Shown: in pieces, positions 1 through 11,295 of the stretch
Layout of the letters: the number at the start of each line of letters is the position of its first letter
Position numbering within the stretch: the stretch's first letter is position 1
Assembly: GCF_014529535.1 (NCBI RefSeq)
Contig: NW_023503501.1
Location: 5,028,150 to 5,092,149 of the forward strand
Reading direction: 5' to 3'
Origin: Bradysia coprophila
Taxonomy: Eukaryota > Arthropoda > Insecta > Diptera > Sciaridae
DNA length: 64,000 bases
Position numbers and translations under genes: made by a program
Notes under the pieces: model-generated
Databases searched by the model: none
Told to the model about the DNA's origin: nothing
The model's input: the letters and a program-made list of their open reading frames with translations, nothing else

Positions 1-1189
1 AACTATTACTGCTTGCATCGGACAACACCTCGTGTTTGCATTTCTTGATCTTTCGCTTTTTGTCGACTGACCGATCTGCGATGGATGGAAAGCACGAGTA
101 GCAATTACAAGGATTCTCATAACCTGTCGGCTTATTGTCAACTGGCTCCGGCGGAATGCACAATTTTCTGAAACAATTGAAACGTATAGGTCAAAGCCGT
201 TCAGTGCCATTACCGCCATCCATCCTCGTTCCTCACTTTATTTTGAATTTACTCAAAGGTAAATTGTCTTCATCGTCGTCCTGCTGCTCTTCTTTGACGG
301 TATTTACATTCGACGGTTCGGCCTCACTACGATTGTTGCCCCGTCGATCGAATTGTGCTGCAAGACCATTTTGTGCGGCTTGAAACGGACTATTCGCATA
401 GTTTGACGATGTGGGTGTTGACGAATCATGATTTCGACTGTACAACGGCTTCTTCGAACGAGCTCTCGTATTCTGTAAGCAGAAAAATGCAAAACTAGAA
501 TCTTCACGCCAACATTGAAATTGTCGTGAACGGACTACCGTCGCTGCATCGCGAAGCATTCGCTTTCTACTCAAGTTGATTGGCATTGCTTGTGAATCCT
601 CATCGGATGAGCTGATATTGATGACATTGTGTATCGGTGACCGAGTGGACATCGATGCGTATTGTCGATAATTGTTGCGTGTAATGCGTCCCGCTCCGGT
701 CGGCATGGACAGTGGCATGGAAAGCGGTATGGTTGGATTCATATCCCGGGAGACAACGTTTGGCATATTGTCGTTGAAGAGAACGTACGGAAAAGCGTTG
801 CCCGCAACGACTGAACGGTGCTGCAGAATAGTAAATGGGGCAGTTTAGACAGAATTAGAAGGTGGAAAAACAACAAAATACTCACCGAATGGTTGTGATT
901 GTAATCACGGAATCCTAATTGATTTCTGCGCCTGTTAATTTCCATTTCCGGACCATAGTATCCGCTAGTATCAGGCTCGGGACTGTCTCCATCTTTAAAT
1001 TGTTCGTTCATGTTTGTTAATGTTTTCAAAATTTTGTATTTCGATGAAGAGAGTGACATAGAGAAAAGACTTACGTGGATCAGTTATTGGCACCAGATCG
1101 TCACCCTGATGTTGAAATGCTGTATCAAAAATATCCCTCAGACGAACGTGTGGATTATTATCGAAGATTACCCTTTGTGAGTTGTCCAT
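1..1189 (-). CDS. Unrecognised nuclear-looking protein, 5' five exons (partial)
   Basis: Not recognised as any family. Hand-built model: exons 1189-1075, 992-886, 820-539, 472-237 and 167-1, with introns of 82, 65, 66 and 69 nt, all GT-AG and phase-consistent; coding continues past the left edge (about 302 codons visible). Start is the first ATG in the frame (MDNSQRVIFDNN). The protein is low-complexity and hydrophilic. It contains VINISSSDED, which fits a SUMO-interacting motif (hydrophobic core followed by Ser/Asp), an acidic stretch EEQQDDDEDN, and basic clusters (RARSKK, KKRKIKKCK) resembling nuclear localisation signals. No catalytic domain or zinc finger is seen, though CNCYSCF in the last exon may be a cysteine motif. 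The 66-nt intron (538-473) is a multiple of three without a stop, so a naive ORF reads through it; it was called an intron from the pyrimidine tract and CTTACAG acceptor. The last two exons are the least certain. Nuclear role is inference. Confidence 0.6.
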
Positions 1190-1747
1190 TTTCCGTATGT
1201 ATTTACTTGTCAAAGCACACACATTCACTAATTTCAAATAAAGTTTATTTTACTGCTTCGTCGATAACGAATCAATTCCACATCGGAAGTGAAATCATTT
1301 CAAATCAGGATTCCGTGGAATCACAGCGAATTTCCGTGAATTCGCTTTTTTCCCTTCTTTTTTTGTTAGATCATAAAGGGAGAACAATAAGAAGTCTTCG
1401 ATAAACGTAGGAAGAAATTTGTAAAGTTTTTCGATTGATTAAAACGGCTTGTATTTACTGGACATTAATTTTAAATTTACAAAATTAAAAGTTCTGATAG
1501 GTCGTGACACTGATTTCGATTATTTTACGTACATTTTAATCAATTTCTATCAAAAAAGTATGATAAGCAATCCTACATTTCTATTTATTTGCTGTCACAA
1601 TTGTTGTTTTGTCAGCCGCCAGGTGTCTCCTAAGTCGTTATTTACGTACGGCCTCTAACGACGGTAACGGGAAATTTATTCAAAAAACCTTTCACAGAGA
1701 TGTTACAAAAATTTAATGATATCAAAATTCAAATCATGTTGATTTTA
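1190..1747. other. Intergenic, upstream of the left-edge gene
   Basis: AT-rich DNA upstream of the minus-strand gene starting at 1189. It presumably contains that gene's promoter and 5' UTR, but no TATA box or initiator stands out. Short plus-strand open frames here show no family resemblance and were not called. Confidence 0.4.
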
Positions 1748-1800
1748 ATTAAAAGTTGGATATCTGGTCCTTACTTTGGACCAAATATCTAACTTTTAAT
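1748..1800. repeat. 53-nt near-perfect hairpin
   Basis: A 23-nt arm ending in ATCTGGTCC faces a matching arm starting GGACCAAATATC, separated by a 7-nt loop; only two arm positions mismatch. It lies eight bases before a Tc1/mariner-type MITE and could be a remnant of another inverted-repeat element. Confidence 0.7.
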
Positions 1801-1809
1801 TTTTATATA

Positions 1810-1928
1810 CAGTGGTTAAGGAGAGCGAAAACCAGTTAAATTTAATTGGTCTCGGGGTCAGCTGTCAAATATTCATCAATGAGACCAGTTTAAACAAAGT
1901 GGTCAAAAATCGATCTCCTTAAACACTG
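1810..1928. mobile_element. Tc1/mariner-type MITE, 119 bp
   Basis: Terminal inverted repeats start CAGTGGTTAAGGAGAGCGA at the left and read CAGTGTTTAAGGAGATCGA when the right end is reverse-complemented (two mismatches in 19). TA dinucleotides flank both ends (1808-1809 and 1929-1930), as expected for the TA target duplication of the IS630-Tc1-mariner superfamily. It is too short for a transposase, so a non-autonomous element. Superfamily assignment rests on the TA duplication and the CAGTG end only. Confidence 0.75.
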
Positions 1929-2040
1929 TATAAACACTGAAGGCGCAGTTACGCAGTTGAATTTAGTTTAGTTATGATGCATATATATTGAATTCGTTTG
2001 CGTCAAGGTGAAGGTAGTGATTAGGTGAATATGATTCCAT

Positions 2041-2168
2041 CAGAGAAATTATAAGTTGGTACGCCTGTGGTATACAAATTCTCTCACATTATCCCATTCT
2101 CTCTCAATAACTGTCATTCCAATGTTCCTTCTATCTCGCCACAGGCGTACAAACTTATCATTTCTCTG
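2041..2168. mobile_element. hAT-type MITE, 128 bp
   Basis: The left end CAGAGAAATTATAAGTTGG and the reverse complement of the right end CAGAGAAATGATAAGTTTG match over about 30 bp, continuing to ACGCCTGTGG. Flanking 8-mers GATTCCAT (2033-2040) and GATTCAAT (2169-2176) differ at one base and look like an 8-bp target duplication. CAG ends plus 8-bp duplications are typical of hAT elements. No coding capacity. Confidence 0.75.
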
Positions 2169-2259
2169 GATTCAATACAAAATTAGTAGCAGGTGCAACA
2201 ATATTAGGCACAAGAAAATACGATGATGCCAACATTACAAAATTAATTCACGTGAAAGG

Positions 2260-2705
2260 CCTGAAAGGTCCAAAGTATATAAAGATACTGAAGGTCATGC
2301 AAATACACAAAAACTCACTGAACCCTACTTTCGGGTGAATATAATTTTTACAATGTTGGCCACTAGTTAAAATCACTTTGTTAGGTTACATCTTTATACT
2401 TAACACAAAAAATTATATGCAGAACAACACATTTATACCAAAAACGCCAAACAGAAGCAACATAACAAGTCTTATATTCATCCGAAACTTGGGTTCCGTA
2501 AAATTTGTGATCCGCTGAGCATCTGCATTACCTACAGAATGTTTATATACTTTGGTCAGGTCAGGTTTCAGGTAATTTGAATTCAGGTCAACCTGTCACG
2601 TGTTATGTCACGTCAGGCCTGTCAGGTCAAACCTTACCACTATAATCAGGTTTCAGGTTGAGGTATTTTCAGTTCAGGATCAGGCGAACCTGACCTTTTC
2701 CGAGC
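2260..2705. repeat. Degenerate CAGGT/GGTCAGG word-rich tract
   Basis: The words TCAGGT, CAGGTCAGG, AACCTGAC and variants recur in both orientations, most densely at 2555-2700, without a fixed period. Similar but shorter tracts occur near 19100-19230, 32030 and 59760-59840. This may be an old transposon fragment; no termini found. Confidence 0.5.
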
Positions 2706-3140
2706 CTTAAACTTAGAGGCTAAAAAATATCGACGATTATCATACACGTTCACTGAGGTAAATTCATTGTTTCAAGGACACACAGAGACCTATTCTAAAA
2801 TGATCTTTGACTGTAGATACTATGGTGACATTACTTTTCTGTTTTATCAGTTAGGGTTCCCAGAATAGCAAAATTTGAGTTATAGAAGCGACATAGATTC
2901 TACCGTTCTAACAGTAAATGGGTCAAAAAGCTTAAAAAAAAAATCAAGAAGAAAAATTAGACGGGAAAGTTGAATCAATGAATTATATCGACTGGGATTT
3001 CAAACGGCTGACAGCACTGACAGTTAAAAAACTCTCGCCGATGACACTACAGGATTTTCATAAATATTTTTTTTGTTTTGTTTTGTTAATGAGACAGTAG
3101 AGACGCATTAGAAATTTTAAGTTTTTAATTTTAAAAAGCA
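2706..3140. other. Upstream region of the SLC35F6-like gene
   Basis: About 435 bases before the transporter start codon. Probably holds its promoter and 5' UTR, but no core-promoter element is convincing. AT-rich with homopolymer A and T runs. Confidence 0.4.
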
Positions 3141-6100
3141 ATGGCCTGGACACATTATCAATTTGCCTTAGCCGTCACCCTAGTTGTTACTGGTTCGATC
3201 AACACTTTAAGCACAAAGTATAAATTCAGAAAATTAATATTTCTTCGTCACAGCCGCATTTCTAATGGAATTTTTCTTTTTGTGTGATTGCTAATACAGG
3301 TGGGCCGACAATCTGTCAGCCGCCGGATCCGATGGTCAAGTTCGCCAATTCGAGCATCCCTTTGTGCAGGCATGTTTTATGTTTCTGGGTGAAATGCTCT
3401 GTTTGCTTGCATTCAAGGCATTTTACTACTACTATCGGTCGAAGAGGGTGAGTAAGCTTCCAACAACAATTTTTGTTTTGTTAAATTTGTTAACGCCAAT
3501 CATTCGCAAAAAATTTGCTGCAGCTGCAGAATATTTTGTGAAACATTGTTCGATCATGAATATTGTAATGTAACGAGCAACTCTATCCGTGAGTCATTCC
3601 TTGTTCAGTTAAATTAACAGATTGTTCGCTGTGTATTATAATAGCCTTGTTATCGCTGTGGTTCGTATAACGAAATGAACTGAAATTATTATCTCGAATG
3701 TAATATTGTTGCGAAGAAAGAATGTTTGCTATACCAATTGTTGAATAGATTAGCTGCTTCAAAATATCACTCGAGTTTATACGACGACACTATATAGTGC
3801 ATAGTGCATTTCTGCTATTAATGAAACCAAAAGAGTTTAGGTAGGTCAATGTTGCATTGCTAAAATTGGGTATGGACATGGACATATTCGATCGATTGAG
3901 TCAATATTTCCAAAAGAAAAAAACTTGGTATGGACTCAGAGCAGGGCATATTTTCTTGAATTTTCGCGGCTATCTTGATTGTCTCGGAAATACGGTAAAT
4001 ACAGGAATATTTTAGTAACTTCTTCGATTTCTCACAAAACCGAGTTTAATTGAACGGATTAACCGAGTCCCTAAATAGTACAGTGGTAGTCAGTCCTTCA
4101 AGGACGCGATGGCTGTTTTGTGATCAATTAATGAATCGTAGAAGATGTCGTTTCGAATAATCATTCGATTCGAAATAATTGGTTCGCAAAAGATGGCATT
4201 GTACCTCCTGTTAAAAAAACAAAGTCCGCACTCAATACTTCCGGTTCAGATAAGTAATAGGGTGGGTCGTATTTTCATTTTGTTTTTATTTTAAAAGGCC
4301 TGGCCCCAGGCTGTAGTCAGAATTGACCAAGGAATCCGAAACAGCAAAAAAAAAATTTAAAATTCATTTTTCCCTTGCCTCTAGGCTGATTTTTGATTTT
4401 TGGGGTAGTAGCATGAAATTGCACACAATGTTGACAGATATCTCGGGCAGTTGGGAACAGAAGACATTGCTGCTAACTGTAGTGAATAGCTGAGGAGTCC
4501 AGTTATGAAATACCATAAGAACGTTGTTCTTCAGCTTCACTCGGGCAGGATAACTCTGTCAGTGTTCCCGAATAAGACTTTTCGACAAAAAATTTCAACT
4601 TTATTTGCAAATAAAATCGGCAAATCACGACATAATACATCGTGTGAGGTATGTCTGAACAGGTAATCTCATAGAGAATCCATTACAGAGAAGTTCTTTG
4701 ATAACAAGTTGAAAAAACTCACAGGAGCTTTGTTTTTGAAGCCAAAAGTTGGCAATTTTTTGGTAGAATGAAAAAGTCAAATGAACAAAGATCGACGAAT
4801 TTAGGTTTATTTGCTCAGAAAATTGTTATTTAGGGTGAATAGGTATAAAACTATCAATTTCACCAGATTAGAACCTTTTAATTTGCATTTTTTGTTCATT
4901 TAACTTTTTCATTCTAACAAAAAATTGCCAACTTTTGGCTTCAAAAACAAAGCTCCTATGAGTTTTTTCAACTTGTTATCAAAAAACTTCTCTGCAATGG
5001 ATTCTCTATTAGATTACCTGTTCAGACATACCTCACACGATGTATTATGTCGTGATTTGTCGATTTTGTTTGCAAATAAAGTTGAAATTTTTGGTCGAAA
5101 AGTCTTAGTTGGGAACACTGACAGAGTTACCCTGCCCGATTGAAGGCGAAGAGAAACAACGTTCTTATGGTATTTCATAGCTGGACTCCTCAGCTATTCA
5201 CTACAGTTAGCAGCAATGTCTTCTGTTCCCGACTGCCCGAGATATCTGTCAACATTGTGTGCAATTTCATGCTACTACCCCAAAAATCAAAAATCAGCCT
5301 GAGGCAAGGGAAAAATGAATAAAAAAAAAATTTGCTGTTTCGGATTCCTTGGTCAATTCTGAGTACAGCCTGGGGCCAGGCCTTTTAAAATAAAAACAAA
5401 ATGAAAATACGACCCACCCTAATAAGTAATCTGACTCTTCCAAAATGTAATTTTTCAGGTTTTTTAATCGGTACAGCAATGCGCAGCGTAAAAATTCGGT
5501 AAATTTTTTTATTAAAAGTCGTGTTCTTGTGTGATAACTGACTTTCACTTCAGATCCAGATCCACAAACTCCACATGAAAATTATTCGTTTCCTCTAATT
5601 CTAAAGAGTTCATTTGTGTCACTCTTGACTTGACTTGACTTGAGTAACCAAAACGTGCTCCTGTGAGCGATCCCATGAGAACATTGGACGTGAGGACTTT
5701 GGCTTGATTGTCAGTCAGGCCCGAATCCCCCCCTTTTCGTTCTCCTTGATTACATTCAAAGCATACATCATTAAAGCGTCTTCACTCTCTCGGCTACCAT
5801 CATGTGTGTTCTGAATGATATCAGTGTAGGGCACACCACTCTGGTCTACTATTTCTCGTGCTGATTATTCACTTATTTGGTCATGACAACGCACTTCAAG
5901 CATGAGTGATGCAGTGGTCATCCATTATTTAGCTCACTCATTTTTAGGTCTTTTTTCTTCTGTCCAGGTGTCTGTGTCACAAATCACAGATTATTATATT
6001 TAGAAATCGAAAATTTGATAGTTGGTAGTTGCACAGCTGGATTGACATTCAAAATTTCAAAGCCACTATGAGCAAATCAACACCAGGCAAATAATAATTA

Positions 6101-7821
6101 TAGAAAATTTTGTAGTTGGTAGCTGACTACCAATATTAAAATTGACTACCAAACTTAATTTTCGGCAGAGATGTTTGCTATTCGACAACTGCTCACCAAC
6201 TGACGAAATTATTTTGCCTGCTTGCCTATTTAGAGCTTGAAACTGGTAGTTGACTACCAAATTGGTAGTTGACTACCAAACTGTTAGTTGACTACCAAAC
6301 TGGTAGTTGACTACCAAACTGGTAGTTGACTACCAAACTGTTAGTTGACTACCAAACTGGTAGTTGACTACCAAAGTGGTAGTTGACTATCAAACTGGTA
6401 GTTGACTATCAAACTGGTAGTTCACTATCAAACTGGTAGTTGACTACCAAACTGGATAGGAATGTGGTATATATGTTAACTGGATGAGAGCTGCACACCG
6501 ACTAATGACCGATTACCTATTTATAATTCGATAATTTGGTAGTTGACTGCCAAACTGGTAGTTGAATGCTAAATTGGTAGTTGACTACCAAACTGATAGA
6601 AATTTGGTGGAGATGTTTACTGTTCAACAGCTGGAGATCAACTGATGAGACTATTTTTCGTGCTTGCCTATTTATAACTCACGTATTTGGTAGTTGGTAG
6701 CTCCAGAATTGAGAAAATTTAGAGAAAAAAAAGACATCACTAGGCTTAAAGCCAGTCTATTCTTGTTAGCATTTCACTCGATTATTGGATGAATTGGTTT
6801 GCCAAGAAGACGTAAATAACTTTTCCCTTCCAATTCTTTCTAGGATGGATCTGAGGATGTCAATCAACTGGTCAAAGGCAATAGAACATTCAACCCGTTC
6901 ATTCTATTCGTTCCGGCAATGTGTGATATGATAGCTACATCGATTATGTATGTAGGACTGAATCTAACGTACGCGTCCAGTTTCCAAATGTTCAGAGGTA
7001 TGAGACCGTCATGATTGCTCTAATTCAAACTCATTTTAATCAACTTTGCTTTCACAGGTTCCGTCATTATATTTGTCGGTATTTTAAGCGTAGCTTTCCT
7101 GAACCGAACCCTTGTGCCCCGTGAATGGGCCGGTATTATTTTCGTCATTATTGGATTGGGCATAGTCGGAGCAGCCGATTTTATGTCGAACGATGGTGGT
7201 ACGGATCATTCGAGAAATAACATCATCACCGGTGATCTACTGATTATTTTGGCACAAATTATAACTTCGGTGCAGATGGTGTACGAAGAACGATATGTGG
7301 CCGGTATGGATATACCGGCGTTGCAAGCAGTCGGATGGGAAGGTTTCTTCGGTTTCACGACACTGGGTTTATTGCTAGTTCCAATGTACTACATCAAAGT
7401 TGGTGCGCCATTCAATCACAACGCTCACGGTTCGTTGGAAGATTTAATCGATGCGATGTATCAGCTGTCGCACAATTGGCAATTGCAAATGGCCATCTCC
7501 GGCACAGTCATTTCGATAGCGTTTTTCAATTTTGCTGGTATCAGTGTCACCAAAGAAATTTCTGCGACAACGCGTATGGTCTTGGATTCGGTTAGAACAT
7601 TAGTGATTTGGGTGACAGCATTGCTGGTAGGATGGCAACAATTCCATTGGCTTCAGATTATCGGATTCAGTGGTCTTCTGTTCGGAATGTGTCTGTATAA
7701 CAATGTGTTCGTTTATCAGGCGTACAGTGGCATACGTCGTGCTTATATTCGCCGAAGATACGGCGAACTTCCGAATGCCGATGTGATCAGTCGTCCAGCC
7801 GACGATCCAACTTCAGACTGA
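3141..7821 (+). CDS. SLC35F6: SLC35F6-type EamA/nucleotide-sugar-transporter-like membrane protein
   Basis: Four exons: 3141-3217, 3300-3447, 6844-6997, 7058-7821 (380 aa with consistent phases; the human protein is of similar size). The start reads MAWTHYQFALA, matching the usual MAWT-Y N-terminus of this family, followed by VTGSINTLSTKWAD. Later family blocks visible are the hydrophobic SSFQMFRGSVIIFVG segment, GDLLIILAQI, GFFGFTTLGLLLVPMYYI, AFFNFAGISVTKE and SATTRMVLDSVRTLVIW. About ten membrane-spanning stretches fit the drug/metabolite transporter fold. The mammalian protein is reported at lysosomal and mitochondrial membranes; its substrate is not settled. The tail is hydrophilic and Arg-rich. 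Intron 2 is 3.4 kb and carries a foldback element (4258-5421) and a palindrome array (6017-6720); other introns are 60-85 nt. Orthology is well supported; location in this animal is inference. Confidence 0.95.
4258..5421. mobile_element. 1,164-bp foldback transposon with perfect 8-bp duplication
   Basis: Two arms of roughly 530 bp are near-perfect reverse complements (left from TAGGGTGGGTCGTATTTTC; right ending CGACCCACCCTA), separated by a loop of about 100 bp near 4790-4888. ATAAGTAA occurs directly before (4250-4257) and after (5422-5429). TAGGG ends with an 8-bp duplication suggest a hAT-like origin, but there is no transposase; the open frames inside are by-products of the arms. Inserted in intron 2 of the SLC35F6-like gene. 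Confidence 0.85.
6017..6720. repeat. Palindromic minisatellite array A (GGTAGTTGACTACC family)
   Basis: Units of about 19-20 bp read ACTGGTAGTTGACTACCAA. Each is two 8-9-nt inverted arms (TTGGTAGT / ACTACCAA) around a central TG. The densest run is 6242-6450, with scattered units at 6020-6160 and 6535-6595. Three copies of a non-repeat module interrupt the array at about 6167-6240, 6455-6530 and 6605-6690; its recurring parts are GAGATGTTT, a segment resembling ACTGATGAAATTATTT, and GCTTGCCTATTTA. Located in intron 2 of the SLC35F6-like gene. Confidence 0.9.
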
Positions 7822-9216
7822 TTTTTTGCTTAAACATTGTTATAGAATTGGTATGTGAGCGTAATGGGAATTTTATGTCGAAAAAGTGGAACAGATGAGC
7901 AATTGTAATAGTCCAGCTGTATCCGGGGGTGAAATTTTTAAATGTTAGTGGCTAAGACTTTAATCAATCGACACGGAAGACCTAATTTCAAAATTTTAAT
8001 CGTTTGTTGCGGAAGCATCAACTTTTCTATATTTTATTTTTTATACTCATTCTTGTTTCGTCGTCGGTAGTTTGAATATTGAATTGGTTGTAACGCGTCG
8101 CCGCCGTGTAAAATGTATCAAACAACCAATCAATTTATAATATGAAATATATGGTCAAATGTCCTAGAGATACTTGTGTTTCAATTACGCTAACGGATCG
8201 GATGCACAGGTCGTTCATCCATGAAAACAAGAACGTAGGGAAAAAAGGTAAGACCTGAACTGACTGAATAAGAGTAAGTTCGGTAAATTTAAGTAAATTC
8301 GTTAAATAAATTTACAAATAATAGTCTCTGGATACACTCGCTCTCCAAATTAGTTCCATTTTCAACACAATTGTTGTTGCTGCCAGACAACGTTCGTCCC
8401 CTTTTTTTTTAAATAATACTTTAGTATAAAACCCCAACCAAACGTTTCTCGTCAGCAAAACTAACATCCAGATGGTCTCTATTGTCAGGTCACAACGATC
8501 TGCATTTATCGGCTTCGGTGCACTTTAGATGTTGCACTTGTCGAATTAATAACCGGTGTTTGTAATGACACGTTGAATAGTAAAAGTTTTTCAATTTTCA
8601 AGATTTCAATCAACCTCAAATCATAAATAAAATAAGATCGTGTAGATTACGACCCTCGCTTCGCTCTGGCCGTAAACTTCCCACTCGTATGAGCTGTCTA
8701 TTATTCTGTTTGATTGTCTTTTTGTTACATCAGAGTAGATGCGAAACTTGTTTCGTGAATGTAAAACGAGGACTTTTTCACAAAATAAAAAAGTGCGATA
8801 GATGTTCTTCTCTTACACTTTTGCGTAAAAAAAGGAAGTTCCCCGGTACTTAATATACCTTCACATGGTGACATGATAATAAATGAACTTAATTAGTTTT
8901 TGGTTCATCGTTAAAAATAACTCAGTTTACTAATATTTTCGGTAAATTGGTACCACTCTATAATGGTAAAGGGATTAAAAATATTTGTAAAAGGAGAAAT
9001 TTATTGGTAGACCGAGAAAAAATAATTTCTCGATTTCCCATTCACAAAACCTTTAATCATGAATAAAATGTCACGACTCGTGTGACTTCACACTCGTAAA
9101 ATTTTTACAATGTTCTCTTTGATTCATTTAATTCCATGAATTTAAAAAAAATCTTCAGAAATTAATTGAGATAATTATTAATCTTATATTGCCTGCAATA
9201 GTATTTTACATGACAA
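7822..9216. other. 3' flank of the SLC35F6-like gene
   Basis: Contains the presumed 3' UTR (no clear AATAAA close to the stop) and AT-rich DNA. Short words such as GGTAAATTT and CTCGCTTCGCTC near 8280 and 8655 resemble pieces of dispersed repeats seen elsewhere in the window. No gene seen. Confidence 0.4.
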
Positions 9217-9319
9217 GGGATAAAAAGATGAAAAGTAGAGTTTTCGTGTGATTTTTGTTGATTCGAGGCGAAGCCGAGGTCAATAAACACATGAAAACGA
9301 GACTTTTCATTTTTATCCC
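9217..9319. repeat. Imperfect 103-nt inverted repeat, dispersed-repeat module
   Basis: The left arm starts GGGATAAAAAGATGAAAAG and the right arm ends CTTTTCATTTTTATCCC, around a GAGGCGAAGCCGAGG centre. A related stretch (GTTGATAAGAGGCAAAGC followed by CAGGTCAATAA) lies at 21990-22030 inside a TIR element. This suggests a shared repeat family. Confidence 0.6.
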
Positions 9320-9510
9320 GAGTTATGTAATGGATTTTACATGCTGAGGGCGTCGAAAGAAGTGCTTAAAACATGAAAAGAACGGTTTTCGACGCATGTA
9401 GCATGTAAAAATTTATTACACTTTTTAATCAAAGTGTGCTAATTTGAGAACAGGCATTTTGCTGGCGTAAGATGTGGTTGTAAAGGGAGTAAAAAACTAC
9501 CTACTTGATA

Positions 9511-10599
9511 AATGACAAACAACTTGATAGTCAACTATCAAATTTGATAGTCAACTATCAAATTTGATAGTCAACTATCAAGTTGTTAGTCAACTATCAA
9601 ATTTGATAGTTAACTATCAAGTTGTTAGTCAATTATCAAATTTGATAGTCAACTATCAAGTTGTTAGTCAACTATCAAATTTGTTAGTCAACTATCAAAT
9701 TTGTTAGTCAACTATCAAATTTGTTAGTCAACTATCAAATTTGTTAGTCAACTATCAAATTTGTTAGTCAACTATTAAATTTGTTAGTCAACTATCAAAT
9801 TTGTTAGTCAACTATCAAATGTGATAGTCAACTATCAAATGTGATAGTCTACTATCAAGTTGTCAGTCAACTATCAAATGTGATAGTCAACTATCAAATT
9901 TGATAGTCAACTATCAAGTTGTTAGTCAACTATCAAATTTAATAGTCAACTATCAAATTTGTTAGTCAACTATCAAGTTGTTAGTCAACTATCAAGTTGT
10001 TAGTCAACTATCAAATTTGTTAGTCAACTATCAAATTTGTTAGTCAACTATCAAATTTGTTAGTCAACTATCAAATTTGTTAGTCAACTATCAAATTTGT
10101 TAGTCAATTATCAAATTTGATAGTCAACTACCAAATTTGATAGTCAACTATCAAATTTGTTAGTCAATTATCAAATTTGATAGTCAACTATCAAGTTGTT
10201 AGTCAACTATCAAATTTGTTAGTCAACTATCAAATTTGTTAGTCAACTATCAAATTTGCTAGTCAACTATCAAATTTGTTAGTCAACTATCAAATTTGTT
10301 TGTCAACTATCAAATTTGTTAGTCAACTATCAAATGTGATAGTCAACTATCAAATGTGATAGTCAACTATCAAATGTGATAGTCAACTATCAAATGTGAT
10401 AGTCAACTATCAAATGTGATAGTCAACTATCAAATGTGATAGTCTACTATCAAGTTGTTAGTCAACTATCAAATGTGATAGTCAACTATCAAATGTGATA
10501 GTCAACTATCAAGTTGTTAGTCAACTATCAAATTTGATAGTCAACTATCAAGTTGTTAGTCAACTATCAAATTTAATAGTCAACTATCAAGTTGTTAGC
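9511..10599. repeat. Palindromic minisatellite array B, about 54 units of 20 bp
   Basis: Near-continuous 20-bp tandem repeat, unit TTTGATAGTCAACTATCAAA: two 9-nt inverted arms around a central CA. Common variants are TTTGTTAG, AAGTTGTTAG and AATGTGATAG. Variants are clustered (a TTTGTTAG run at 9670-9810, an AATGTGATAG run at 10330-10440), which suggests local homogenisation by slippage or unequal exchange. The unit differs from array A mainly by GATAGT versus GGTAGT. The array ends at a module (AGAGATGTTTACACG, then GATGAAATTATTC) resembling those inside array A. Confidence 0.95.
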
Positions 10600-11295
10600 A
10601 AGAGATGTTTACACGTTAGAAGATGGGCATCGAATGATGAAATTATTCTTCCTACTAGTTTCATGCACGTCGAAAACAAACTTATATGATTTACCCACAC
10701 TACCAAACAAAATCAAATTTCATCAAAGTAATCTTTTTTAATTGATGCTATGATCAACAGTATAAAATCCCGTTTTTCCCGGATAGCTTCCAGATCCTTA
10801 GTCCTACATAGCCCATCTTCGAACTTAGCCTCGGGATTTTAATTCCACGTATTTAAAAAAAAGAATCATCCAAATTGGTTAAAAATTACTCAAGTTATCG
10901 TGCCTTCAACGATTTTTTGTTACCCACATTTAACGTTTTTCATAGCATTTCATACAATTTCAATCACAGTAAACCTTTTTGTTACCCACATTTTTCGGTA
11001 TTTTCTGGTCTAAGACCCTGACTTTCAGTCAAGGGAATTAAGACAATTGAACGGAGTGAGAGATCAGTTGATTTGGAGTAATGAATTTTTTCGACCGAAA
11101 GAAAATAATTTCATCTGTTTAATTACAGCTCTTGAGTAGTAAATAACTCCGTCTCAATATAGGTAGCTGAAAGGTGATCTTCATATCAAAAGAATATTCA
11201 TTTTTTGGGGGAAATAGACAAATAATTAGTGACGTTTTTCTATGAGCTTTAGCGAAGTGTTTAGCGACGCTAACGATTAGCGTCGCTACCGCAAC
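10600..11295. other. Intergenic between two repeat elements
   Basis: Starts with the module shared with array A (about 10603-10660). The rest is AT-rich sequence with no recognisable gene; two TTTTGTTACCCACATTT copies occur near 10915 and 10978. Confidence 0.4.

Noticed and set aside
4925..5322. Two open frames in the SLC35F6 intron
   Set aside because: They lie wholly within the arms of the foldback element and have no domain similarity.
9511..10599. CRISPR-like regular repeat
   Set aside because: Repeats are contiguous with no unique spacers, and the surrounding genes are intron-containing and eukaryotic.
10495..10689. 64-codon frame with repeated NYQVVSQLSN
   Set aside because: Translation of the 20-bp palindrome array, not a gene.
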